DNA of 64,000 nucleotides from Roseovarius nanhaiticus (lineage in GTDB: Bacteria > Pseudomonadota > Alphaproteobacteria > Rhodobacterales > Rhodobacteraceae), in the NCBI RefSeq assembly GCF_900156535.1, contig NZ_FTNV01000001.1, positions 1,612,001-1,676,000 on the forward strand. The letters are read 5' to 3'. The stretch's first letter is position 1. Every line of letters starts with the position of its first letter. Positions 54,304-62,333 of the stretch are shown one piece after another. The translations under genes and the position numbers were made by a program. The notes under the pieces were generated by a model. That model was not told where the DNA came from and made no database searches. It saw nothing but the letters and a program-made list of their open reading frames with translations.

Positions 54304-56220
54304 ATGGCAGATTCCACCCACTACGATGTCGTGATTGTCGGCGCAGGAATAGCCGGCGCGATCATGGCCAAGGAACTGGCGGCGAAGGGAACGCGCGTTC
54401 TGATCCTGGAATCCGGACCGCGCGACAGGGATGACCGAAAATCGTTTCACGACACCTATTTGACCGCGATGGCAAAATTGCCGAATACGCCATATCCGCC
54501 CTACTGGCACGGCACTGATCCCGCGCACGAACCGGACAAGGAGGCCGTGCCGCGCCCGATGACCGCGATGACCTTTGCATGGCCGGGGCTGACGGAGTTC
54601 AAGAAATGGAACGGGTCCCAAGCCAAGTTCGATGCGTTCAACAAGCAAAGCTACCTGACCTACACCAATACCACCGAGCTTCCATTTCTTTCGACCTACG
54701 AGCGGTTGGCAGGCGGCACCACCTGGCACTGGCTGGGCACTGCGCTGCGCTTTACCGAGAGCGATTTTCGCATGCGGTCCAGATACGGACAATTGGTGGA
54801 CTGGCCAATCACCCTGCCGGACCTTTACGACGACTATGCCAGCGCCGAAGAGACGATTGGCGTTTCCGCGGATGTGGGCGATCAAAGGGCGCTGGAACCC
54901 TACCTTGGCGCGCAGTTTCCCAAGGGATACGAGTATCCCATGAAGCGCATTCCCATGAGCGTGTCCGACAAACTGCTGGGCGACACGATCCAGGGATTGC
55001 AGTTCGACGGGCAGGACCTCGAAATGACCTGCACGCCGCAGGGCCGCAATTCAGAATACCGTGATGGCCGGCCAGCGTGTCAGGGAAATTCCAGCTGCAT
55101 CCCGATCTGCCCGATCCAGGCGAAATACGACGCGACCTTCACCTTGCGGGAAGCAGAGAGCACCAATCTGGTGACCACGCTCACCAGCGCCGTGGTGACC
55201 GATCTGGAGGTCGGCCCGAACGGTCTGATCACCGGCGTGAACTTTCTTCACTATTCCGGCGACACCGGACATTATCGCGCACAGCGGAAAACGGTGTCGG
55301 GCAAGATCGTCATTCTGGCCGCCCATGCGATAGAGAGCGTCAAGATACTGCTCATGTCCAATGGCGGGCAGGGGATCGCCAACGGCTCTGGTCAGCTTGG
55401 CTGCAATCTGATGGATCACCTATGCTATCTGGGCTACGGGCTGACCAACACGCAGGGGTTTCCCTATCGCGGTCCGCGCAGCGGCTCGGGCATCGAGAGC
55501 CTGCGCGATGGCCCTTTCCGCAAGCATCGCTCTGCCTGGCGCGTGGATGTGGGAAATGTCGGCTGGGAATGGGCCGATGACGATCCCACGACATCCACGC
55601 ATGATTTCATTTCCGGGCAGAACAAATCGCGCCTCAATCCGAATGGAGAAAAGCTGTTCGGCAGGGCGCTTGCCGAGCGTCTGAACACGGCCAACACCCG
55701 CATGTTGAGGCTGTGCTATCTGGTCGAACAGGAGCCGCAGCACTCCAACAGGGTCACGCTGTCGAAACGCCTTGTTGACGGGCTGGGGCTGCCGCGACCT
55801 GAAATCAACTACTCCGTGACCGGAAGCGAATATACGTTGCGAGGCATCGTGGCGGCCCAGCAGACCACCGATCTGATTTTCGACAAGATCGGGGCAAACC
55901 GCTACTTCCCCAATCACCCACAGAATTATTCGAAATTCATAGATGAAAGCGGATTTCCGGGCATCGAATTCACGTTGGATGGAAAAGACTACAAGACGAA
56001 CCTCTACGGTGCAGGCCATATCGCTGGCACGTATCGCATGGGTGACAACGCGCGGGTTTCCGTGGTGGATGCGAACTCACGGTGCTGGGAGCACAAAAAC
56101 CTCTACCTATTGGGGAGCGGCACATTCCCGACGATCGCCACCGGAAATCCGACCCTGACGATCGCGGCCCTCACTTTGCGTGCATCGCGCTCGGTATTGA
56201 ACGACCTTCGGCATCTTTGA
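54304..56220 (+). CDS. GMC family FAD oxidoreductase, dehydrogenase catalytic subunit
   Basis: A 638-residue flavoprotein. The FAD motif VVIVGAGIAGAIMA is at residues 9-22 and the GMC core LAGGTTWHWLG near 135-145. The final AGHIAGTYRMG and ATGNPTLTI supply the catalytic His and Asn of GMC enzymes. A cysteine cluster, ACQGNSSCIPICPI (Cys259, 265, 269), resembles the [3Fe-4S] segment of FAD-dependent glucose dehydrogenases. The enzyme should oxidise an alcohol or sugar and pass electrons to the cytochrome. No signal peptide is present. Confidence 0.9.
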   Translation: MADSTHYDVVIVGAGIAGAIMAKELAAKGTRVLILESGPRDRDDRKSFHDTYLTAMAKLPNTPYPPYWHGTDPAHEPDKEAVPRPMTAMTFAWPGLTEFKKWNGSQAKFDAFNKQSYLTYTNTTELPFLSTYERLAGGTTWHWLGTALRFTESDFRMRSRYGQLVDWPITLPDLYDDYASAEETIGVSADVGDQRALEPYLGAQFPKGYEYPMKRIPMSVSDKLLGDTIQGLQFDGQDLEMTCTPQGRNSEYRDGRPACQGNSSCIPICPIQAKYDATFTLREAESTNLVTTLTSAVVTDLEVGPNGLITGVNFLHYSGDTGHYRAQRKTVSGKIVILAAHAIESVKILLMSNGGQGIANGSGQLGCNLMDHLCYLGYGLTNTQGFPYRGPRSGSGIESLRDGPFRKHRSAWRVDVGNVGWEWADDDPTTSTHDFISGQNKSRLNPNGEKLFGRALAERLNTANTRMLRLCYLVEQEPQHSNRVTLSKRLVDGLGLPRPEINYSVTGSEYTLRGIVAAQQTTDLIFDKIGANRYFPNHPQNYSKFIDESGFPGIEFTLDGKDYKTNLYGAGHIAGTYRMGDNARVSVVDANSRCWEHKNLYLLGSGTFPTIATGNPTLTIAALTLRASRSVLNDLRHL

Positions 56221-56289
56221 GTCGGGTTAGGTGTTGGTCCTGCCGGTGACCTGTTGTAGGAGTGGAAAAGTCGCAAGGGGCAAAACAAC

Positions 56290-57000
56290 TTGGAGCAATT
56301 CCTGACTGATGAGGCCTTGAACGCCGCAGGTCTGGCCGGTGTGGTTCTGTATCTGAGTTCGTACGCGCTGCTTCAGGCCGGTATCTTGCACGGCAGTGGC
56401 TATACTTATGCGATCCTGAATCTTTGTGCCGCCAGCTTGGTTTTAATCAGCTTGATGGCCGCGTTTAATCTGTCTTCTGCGATCATTCAGGTATCCTGGA
56501 TCGTGATCAGTCTTATGGGCATCGCACGTCTTGCATGGATGAACGGCCGGGTGCGGTTTTCCACCGAGGAACAGGCCCTTTTGCGGCAGGTTTTTCCCGA
56601 TATGCCACCATCCGTTGCCCGCCGTTTTCTGAACCGGGGGACATGGGTCAATGCCGAGGAGCGGGCCGCGCTGACCGAAGAGGGAACGCCCGTCACCAAC
56701 CTTTACTATCTGGCAGAGGGTCAGGCTCAGGTGACATCGGGCGGACAGATGATCGGTGAAATCACCTCGGGCTTGGTTGGAGAGATGAACGTCCTCTCAG
56801 GCGCAGAAGCGTCAGCGACAGTGAAGATTGCGTCCCCATCGCGACTTTTCGTGATTTCAGGCGACTCGCTGCGACGATTGACGGCGCGCGATCCTGATTT
56901 CCGGATCCTGCTGGAGAATGGCATGAGCCGTGAGACCGGGCGCAAGCTCATGAGGACGAATGCCCGCTTGTCGGCGCAGGCCGCATCGCAACTACCTTGA
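56290..57000 (+). CDS. Membrane protein fused to a cyclic nucleotide-binding domain
   Basis: A 236-residue protein. The first 85 residues hold three membrane helices of CBU_0592 type (GLAGVVLYLSSYALLQAG, then ASLVLISLMAAFNL and QVSWIVISLMGIARLAWMN). The rest is a cNMP-binding-like beta roll: NLYYLAEGQAQVTSGGQMIGEI, then LVGEMNVLSGAEASATVK. The usual Arg after the GE turn is replaced, so ligand binding is uncertain. Starts at TTG 56290 after AAGGGG. It lies downstream of the GMC operon on the same strand. Confidence 0.8.
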   Translation: MEQFLTDEALNAAGLAGVVLYLSSYALLQAGILHGSGYTYAILNLCAASLVLISLMAAFNLSSAIIQVSWIVISLMGIARLAWMNGRVRFSTEEQALLRQVFPDMPPSVARRFLNRGTWVNAEERAALTEEGTPVTNLYYLAEGQAQVTSGGQMIGEITSGLVGEMNVLSGAEASATVKIASPSRLFVISGDSLRRLTARDPDFRILLENGMSRETGRKLMRTNARLSAQAASQLP

Positions 57001-57485
57001 TCGAGCTTGCCGCGACACAGGTCTTTTTCGACGCGCATTTCGCTTGCTCTGGAGCGTTGAAACGAAGGGTCGCCAAGGCCGCTCTGGCGCGCCGGCGCAT
57101 GCCGCGCATCACCGGCTGCTGGCGCCTCTAATCCAGTTGATTGTACAGACCGGAAACTCCAGACGGCAGCCGGGTTTTCCGCCGGATCGGCCTGCCGAAG
57201 GCCCGGCGCCGCTGACCTGCCGCGCCGATCCCGGCGCCGTTTGCCCATAACACGCAGCATTCCAATCGCATTGGCCAGCGCCATCACCGACGTGCCGGTG
57301 ATGGCGGGCCATAGCGGAGCATCTGCCACAGCAGAGTAGTAAGCCAGATAATGCACCGATCCGGTCAGCAGCATGGCGCGCAGCACAAGTTGATTGGTGA
57401 AGATGCAGGCGCCGGCTTGGAGTGCCGCACCGGCCAGTACCAGCCACCCCACCGGATCGGTGAACTGCAGAAATATTTCGGCCAT
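56727..57485 (-). pseudogene. Remnant of a second CBU_0592-like membrane protein
   Basis: From ATG 57485, the first 80 residues (GWLVLAGAALQAGACIF, LLTGSVHYLAYYSAVA, then AITGTSVMALANAIGMLRVMGK) form four membrane helices related to the N-terminus of the gene at 56290. After about 57250 the frame stays open to 56727, but its content is Arg/Ala-rich, matches nothing, and runs antisense through the neighbouring gene. I read it as a truncated or decaying gene; the intact part could still be expressed. Confidence 0.45.
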
Positions 57486-57542
57486 GGCATTTCCTTTCCT
57501 GCGCTGTCGACTCCTGCATGACACTCCGCACCGGTTGTTGGA

Positions 57543-57558
57543 TGTGACCTGGTTCACA
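57543..57558. promoter_or_regulatory. CRP-type binding site 1
   Basis: TGTGACCTGGTTCACA matches the TGTGA-N6-TCACA consensus exactly. It lies 58 bases upstream of the minus-strand membrane gene and 85 upstream of the LysE gene. Confidence 0.75.
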
Positions 57559-57572
57559 GCGCCATGCGGGGA

Positions 57573-57588
57573 TGTGATCCGGTTCACA
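57573..57588. promoter_or_regulatory. CRP-type binding site 2
   Basis: TGTGATCCGGTTCACA also matches TGTGA-N6-TCACA exactly, with flanking A and T extending the symmetry. It is 30 bases (about three helical turns) from site 1 and 55 bases before the LysE gene start. Confidence 0.75.
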
Positions 57589-57642
57589 TCGGGACGCACG
57601 CATCTGTGCGATCTACTGCCAATCACAAGATTGGAGTGTCCC

Positions 57643-58254
57643 ATGTCCCTCGAAATCTGGATCGCCCTCGCCGCCGCAAATTTCATTGCGTCCCTCGTTC
57701 CCGGCCAGAACGCCGCGCTTATCGGGTCTTCGACCGCCCGCTCCGGCCTGCCCGGAGGCAGCTTCGCGATGGTCGGCATACTGGCTGCGGAATTGATCTG
57801 GTCTGTCGCGGCACTTGTTATTGCGCTAGGCGCGCGCGAGCTGAGCCCGACGCTCTGGACGGAGCTTCAGATAGGCAGTGGCATCGTTCTTTTGGCGCTT
57901 GGCCTGCACACATTGCGGGCAGCGCCGGTTGATGCCATCGACGTTGGGCGTGCGCCGCGCCGCGCCCGTGTCGCGGCGCATGGCCTCTGGATCGGGCTGG
58001 CAAACCCGATGGCGCTGGTCTTTTTCCTGTCGCTCTTCCCGGCCTTTGTCCCGGTCAATGCCACCGCGCCGGATTTAGGCATGCTGGTGTTCTATGCCTC
58101 CGCCGTGGTGGCGTCATCCGCCGCCGGGCTGGTGCCATACGTCATCGCGTCGAATGCGTTGGCCAAGGGCGGGCTCGCTGTTCCGTTGCAAATCTCCTGC
58201 AGCGGAATGCTCGTGCTGCTGGGCGGTCTCGTGTTGCTTCGCCTGACGCTCTAG
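57643..58254 (+). CDS. LysE family amino-acid exporter
   Basis: A 203-residue membrane protein with about six helices and the RhtB/LysE start pattern IWIALAAANFIASLVPGQNAALIGSSTARSG, where the PGQN motif is characteristic. GLWIGLANPMALVFFLSLFPAFVP is the mid-protein signature. It would export an amino acid or related small molecule. It lies directly downstream of the CRP-type sites and before the convergent Crp/Fnr gene. Confidence 0.9.
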   Translation: MSLEIWIALAAANFIASLVPGQNAALIGSSTARSGLPGGSFAMVGILAAELIWSVAALVIALGARELSPTLWTELQIGSGIVLLALGLHTLRAAPVDAIDVGRAPRRARVAAHGLWIGLANPMALVFFLSLFPAFVPVNATAPDLGMLVFYASAVVASSAAGLVPYVIASNALAKGGLAVPLQISCSGMLVLLGGLVLLRLTL

Positions 58255-58262
58255 AGGCGATA

Positions 58263-58973
58263 TCAGGCGCCCAGACGTGCCTCGGCGTTTGCCCGCGCGG
58301 CCAGCGCCGTCAGGCTTGGCACCGTGATCAAGCCGCCATCGACGGACACGAGACCGTCATGTGCAAGCGCGGTCATCCGCTTGTTCACAGCCTCACGGGT
58401 CACACCCAGCATCGCGGCCAGTTCCGATTGGGAGAATTTGCGGTTCAGCCGCGCGCTGCCTGCCTCCACCGTTCCGTGGGACAGCGCCAATTCATGCAAT
58501 TTGAGCGCCAGTCGACCGCCAAGACCGCTGAACGCAAATCCGCCGATCGCCACGATGTTGCGCCGCAAAAGCTCGCACAGAAGCTGGATCAGATGGCGAC
58601 CAAGGGCAGGGTCGGTTGCCAGAACCTCCTCCATCGCCTTGCAGGGCAAGATCAAACATTCCGAACTCTCGATCGCGGTTGCATTGGCCGAGCGTGGCAG
58701 CCCGTCGAGAAGCGCGATCTCGCCGAAAGGGTCGCCGGGCTCCAGCAATGCCAGCGTCAATTCGCGCCCTTCGGCATCGGCAATCCAGATTCTGACAAGG
58801 CCGGAAAGCAAGATCCGTAACCCGTCGGCGGCGTCTCCGGTTTGAAACAGCGTCTCACCTGCGGAGCTTTTCCAGACATAGCTGGCGTCGGCCAGCGCCT
58901 CGACACTTTGCCGCTCCGCTCCGGCAAACAGATAGCAACTCTTCACCGCATCCGCCAATTTTGCTTTCTGCAT
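58263..58973 (-). CDS. Crp/Fnr family transcriptional regulator
   Basis: A 236-residue regulator. The N-terminal cNMP-binding roll includes LLSGLVRIWIADAEGRE and PGDPFGEIALLDGLPRSANATA, where the GEIALLDG-x-R pattern with Arg matches the phosphate-binding cassette of cAMP receptors. The C-terminal winged helix is FSQSELAAMLGVTREAVNKRMTAL. No Fe-S cysteine set is visible, so a cAMP-type ligand is more likely than oxygen sensing. An AGGAGGG site precedes the ATG at 58973. Confidence 0.9.
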   Translation of the reverse strand: MQKAKLADAVKSCYLFAGAERQSVEALADASYVWKSSAGETLFQTGDAADGLRILLSGLVRIWIADAEGRELTLALLEPGDPFGEIALLDGLPRSANATAIESSECLILPCKAMEEVLATDPALGRHLIQLLCELLRRNIVAIGGFAFSGLGGRLALKLHELALSHGTVEAGSARLNRKFSQSELAAMLGVTREAVNKRMTALAHDGLVSVDGGLITVPSLTALAARANAEARLGA

Positions 58974-59607
58974 CCGTCCCTCCTGGATAAGGCATTTCGC
59001 GAAGTGCCCGCATAGCTGCTTTTGGGAAAGTGAGCGTTTGATGTGAATACTGCATGCCTTTCGCCGGTGCTGCCAGACCAACTACAATTCGCCTTGGCTA
59101 GGGCATGTGGGGTGTGGCTTGACGTTCGATCTCAAGTTCCGGCTTCATGTCCTGCGCGCCCGGCTCCAGAACGCGCAGAGTTTCAAAATCAAATTCGCAG
59201 GCTCTCACTCTGAGTGAGGGGCCAGCGGAAGACTGATCCACAATCGCCTCACCCAGACCGGCATTGCGCAGTGAGGGCCGCCCGGATCGGGCCGCTAAGC
59301 CTCTGCCAGTAGCGCCGATCATATGGCCGTAAAAGGGCAGGGGTCCCCGCTCCAATTCCCGCGCATTCTTGTTCGTTGAGGACCCCGAGACGACTCCTTG
59401 AAAGGAAAGTGATTGCAAGACTGGCAATCTACGCGCGGTGCCGCGTCTGCGCGGCCACACGAAAATGGACAACACGGCGCGCTGCCTCGTCATTAAATCC
59501 GAAGACGCGCTTGCCATTGCGCGGGCGATGGACCTCTGGGCAGCAGGGCAGGTCGGAAGCGGTCGGTCCTTGCCGAGAACATCAATCTCCAATTTGGATT
59601 TCCTTCA
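58974..59607. other. Gene-poor stretch between the Crp/Fnr gene and the GlxA-type regulator
   Basis: No convincing complete gene. A minus-strand frame (about 59098-59250) ending in a CEFDFETLRVLEPGAQ-like tail reads like the C-terminus of a real protein without its body, and a short plus-strand frame (59465-59629, MDNTARCLVIKSEDALAI) overlaps the regulator's 3' end. Both are unassigned. The stretch probably contains gene remains. Confidence 0.35.
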
Positions 59608-60555
59608 TCATCCCATTCTGCCCCGTTGAGCGCTTGGCGTCGTCCCGAAAAATTTTCTGTAGAGCCGCGTGAAGTGACCGACGCTCTGAAAACCGCTCGC
59701 AACCGCGATCTGTGAAATCGACATCTCGGTTTGCAGCAGCAAGTTGCGGGAGCGATCCAACCGAAGCTCCATGTAGTATCTGCTTGGGCTGGTATTGAAA
59801 TACCGACCGAAGAGTCGCTCCAACTGCCGCGCTGAAATCCCCAGTTCCTGCGCGATCACGTTCGGCGAGACGGGCTCTTCTAGCGCGCCGCGCATGATTT
59901 CGATGGCACGCGACACGTGGGGGTTTCGCATGCCGAGGCGGGACTGCAGCGAAATCTTTTGATCGACCGAGGATTCGCGGGCCCCGGCATAGACCATCAT
60001 GTCGGACACCGCGACAGACAGATCATAGCCGTGATCCTGCTCGATCAGGTGCAGCATCAAGTCCGCCGTCGCCGTCCCGCCGGATGCGGTGACATGCTTC
60101 TCGTCCGCGACAAACACGCTTCGGACAAGGGTCACGTCCGGAAATCGCTCCACGAAGGCATCGTGGTATTCCCAATGGATCGCGGCCTTCATTCCGTCCA
60201 GAAAGCCGGCCTCGGCCAGAACCCAGGCCCCGGAACACAGCGCGCCGACTTTCGTGCCTGTCGTGCGCGCCTTGCGCAGCGATGTCAGGAGCCCGGCGGT
60301 GATGTGGTCTGTCATGCCGAGCCCCGGAATGACGAATAGCCTGTCAGAACGGGGCACGTCGCCGAAGGCATGCTGGACCAGCGTGACCGACCCGTTAGAG
60401 GCCCTCGCCGAGACACCGTCTTCGGAGGCATAGGACCAGGTGTAGAGCGGCGCATCCCCGATCATGTTCGCGATGCGCAACGGCTCGATCGCGCAGGCCA
60501 AGGTCAGGTGGGTGTGATTCTCGACCAAGAGAAAGACGAAGTGCTGTGGGCTCAT
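59608..60555 (-). CDS. GlxA family transcriptional regulator (DJ-1/PfpI plus AraC domains)
   Basis: A 315-residue regulator. The N-terminal DJ-1/PfpI-like domain has the nucleophile-elbow position in VGALCSGAWVLAEAG, and the C-terminal AraC domain has two helix-turn-helix units: PNVIAQELGISARQLERLFGRY and SISQIAVASGFQSVGHFTRLYRKFFG. This subgroup commonly controls glycine-betaine, choline, carnitine and related amine catabolism. It diverges from the GntR gene. Confidence 0.9.
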   Translation of the reverse strand: MSPQHFVFLLVENHTHLTLACAIEPLRIANMIGDAPLYTWSYASEDGVSARASNGSVTLVQHAFGDVPRSDRLFVIPGLGMTDHITAGLLTSLRKARTTGTKVGALCSGAWVLAEAGFLDGMKAAIHWEYHDAFVERFPDVTLVRSVFVADEKHVTASGGTATADLMLHLIEQDHGYDLSVAVSDMMVYAGARESSVDQKISLQSRLGMRNPHVSRAIEIMRGALEEPVSPNVIAQELGISARQLERLFGRYFNTSPSRYYMELRLDRSRNLLLQTEMSISQIAVASGFQSVGHFTRLYRKFFGTTPSAQRGRMG

Positions 60556-60590
60556 ACTAGCATTCTTCGGAATGGGGGCGGTGGCGGGGG

Positions 60591-60605
60591 TCGTATTTGA
60601 TACGA
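60591..60605. promoter_or_regulatory. Inverted repeat TCGTAT-N3-ATACGA in the GlxA/GntR intergenic region
   Basis: TCGTATTTGATACGA is a perfect six-base inverted repeat with a three-base spacer, typical in size for a GntR-family (FCD) operator. It lies 36 bases from the GlxA-type gene start and 87 from the GntR start. Confidence 0.5.
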
Positions 60606-60610
60606 AAGAT

Positions 60611-60660
60611 GTCGATCAACTATATACACACTTTATAAAGTCGGTATAGACATGATCGAC
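60611..60660. promoter_or_regulatory. Nested palindromes upstream of the GntR gene
   Basis: GTCGATCA (60611-60618) and TGATCGAC (60653-60660) form an eight-base perfect inverted repeat flanking a 12-base perfect palindrome, ACTTTATAAAGT (60630-60641), in an AT-rich promoter-like segment. Candidate operators for either flanking regulator. Confidence 0.45.
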
Positions 60661-60691
60661 GCCATTCCCGAACGAGATGAAGGAGAGCCGC

Positions 60692-61402
60692 GTGACAGCG
60701 GATGCCAAGATGACCAAAGCGATGCTTTACGACCATCTGAGGATGGAGATCCTGTCCACTCGGATGGCACCGGGCGCCGATGTGGACGAGGCCGCATTGT
60801 CGGCCCGCTTCTCGATATCGCGTACCCCGCTGCGCGAGGTGCTGCGGCAGCTCGCGGGTGAGGGATATGTCGTGCTGCGCGAAAATCGCTCGGTCCGCGT
60901 GACGGACATGTCCTTCGCGACCATGCGGGATTTCTTTGTGGCGGCTCCGATGATCTATGGGGCCGTGTTGCGCTTGGCTGCGCGAAATGCACGGCCGGGC
61001 CAGCTGGATGCGTTGCACGAGGCGCAGGCGCGCTTCAAAAGCGCGCTCAGCAAAGGCACTGCCGTGGACCGTGCGCTTGCCAATAACCGCTTTCACGAAG
61101 TCACTGGCGAGATGGCAGGCAACATCTATCTGCTGCCGTCCTTTCAGCGCCTGCTGATCGATCACGCGCGGATCGGCACCACCTTTTACCGACCGCAATC
61201 CAACGAAATGGCCGACAACCTCAACAAGGCAAGCCACCAGCACGACGAAATCATCGCCGCGATCGCGGCGGGTGATGAGCTGCGTGCCGGTCAACTGGCC
61301 GATGAGCACTGGAACCTATCGCGCGGGCAGATCGAGCTTTTCGTGATGCCCGGCAGCCTCGATCTGCCCCTCGGCGCCCTGCCCAAGGCGACAACCGGAT
61401 GA
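60692..61402 (+). CDS. GntR family transcriptional regulator (FadR subfamily, FCD domain)
   Basis: A 236-residue regulator. The winged helix (AMLYDHLRMEILSTRMAPGADVDEAALSARFSISRTPLREVLRQL) is followed by an FCD ligand domain with metal-site histidines in ANNRFHEVTGEM and ASHQHDEIIAAI. The start is taken as GTG 60692, which has AGGAG six bases upstream; an ATG at 60677 adds five residues. It precedes the DapA-like gene by seven bases and likely controls the operon in response to its substrate. Confidence 0.9.
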   Translation: MTADAKMTKAMLYDHLRMEILSTRMAPGADVDEAALSARFSISRTPLREVLRQLAGEGYVVLRENRSVRVTDMSFATMRDFFVAAPMIYGAVLRLAARNARPGQLDALHEAQARFKSALSKGTAVDRALANNRFHEVTGEMAGNIYLLPSFQRLLIDHARIGTTFYRPQSNEMADNLNKASHQHDEIIAAIAAGDELRAGQLADEHWNLSRGQIELFVMPGSLDLPLGALPKATTG

Positions 61403-61409
61403 GAAACAC

Positions 61410-62333
61410 ATGACCCCGATTTTCAGATTTGACGGAATCTATACGCCCGTCGTCACACCCTTCGCCGATGATCACTCGGTCCGCTGGGATGCCTTGGCCG
61501 ACATCATCGACTGGCTGATCGAACAGGGCGTTCACGGCCTGATCACCGGTGGCTCCACCGGCGAGAATTATGCCCAGACCGTTGCCGAGCGGATCGAGGT
61601 CGCGCGCTTTACCGTTCAGCACGTCAAGGGCCGGCTGCCCGTGATCGTGGGCACGGGCGCGATGCTCACCGGCGATTCCATTGCGCTGGCCAAGGCTGCG
61701 CGCGAGATGGGCGCCGATGCGATTTTGCTGGCCTCGCCCGCCTATTCCGTGCCGACGGATCGCGAAAATGCGCTGAACGCACTGGCCATCGACAAGGCGG
61801 CAGATCTGCCGATCATGCTTTACAACTATCCGGGCAGGACCGGGACCATGATGGGCGAGGAGTTTCTGGACCGCGTGGGTCGGTCGCGCAATTTCTGCGG
61901 GATCAAGGAAAGCTCGGGCGACATCAACCGCGTCCACCTTCTGGCGCGCGATTATCCGCATATCCAGCTGGGCTGCGGCATGGATGATCAGGCGTTGGAA
62001 TTCTTCGCCTGGGGCGCGCCCTTCTGGGTCTGCGGCGGATCGAATTTCCTGCCCGCCGAGCATGTGGCGCTCTACGAGGCATGCGTGTTGCAGGGCGATT
62101 TCGCCAAGGGCCGACGGATCATGTCGGCGATGATGCCCCTGATGCGGGTGCTGGAACAGGGCGGCAAGTTCATTCAGACGATCAAGCATGGCGTGACGAT
62201 GAACGGGATCGACTGCGAGATCGTCCGCCCGCCGCTGAAGGGGCTGAACAAGGACGACAAACGGGCGCTGGAACAGGTGACCCGTGTGCTGAAGAAAACC
62301 ATAGCCGATATCCGCGCGGAGGGCACGACATGA
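61410..62333 (+). CDS. Dihydrodipicolinate synthase family protein (DapA-like)
   Basis: A 307-residue class I aldolase/lyase with a TIM barrel. GLITGGSTGENYAQT is the carboxylate-binding loop, Tyr138 in MLYNYPGRTG is the proton relay, and Lys166 in FCGIKESSGD forms the Schiff base. In an operon with GntR, aldehyde dehydrogenase and an FAD oxidoreductase, it is more likely a catabolic deaminase/dehydratase (as in hydroxyproline breakdown) than the lysine-pathway DapA. The stop overlaps the next start (ATGA). Confidence 0.88.
   Translation: MTPIFRFDGIYTPVVTPFADDHSVRWDALADIIDWLIEQGVHGLITGGSTGENYAQTVAERIEVARFTVQHVKGRLPVIVGTGAMLTGDSIALAKAAREMGADAILLASPAYSVPTDRENALNALAIDKAADLPIMLYNYPGRTGTMMGEEFLDRVGRSRNFCGIKESSGDINRVHLLARDYPHIQLGCGMDDQALEFFAWGAPFWVCGGSNFLPAEHVALYEACVLQGDFAKGRRIMSAMMPLMRVLEQGGKFIQTIKHGVTMNGIDCEIVRPPLKGLNKDDKRALEQVTRVLKKTIADIRAEGTT

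Noticed and set aside
59465..59629. Small plus-strand frame (MDNTARCLVIKSEDALAI...)
   Set aside because: No ribosome site and it overlaps the 3' end of the GlxA-type gene; too weak to call a gene.
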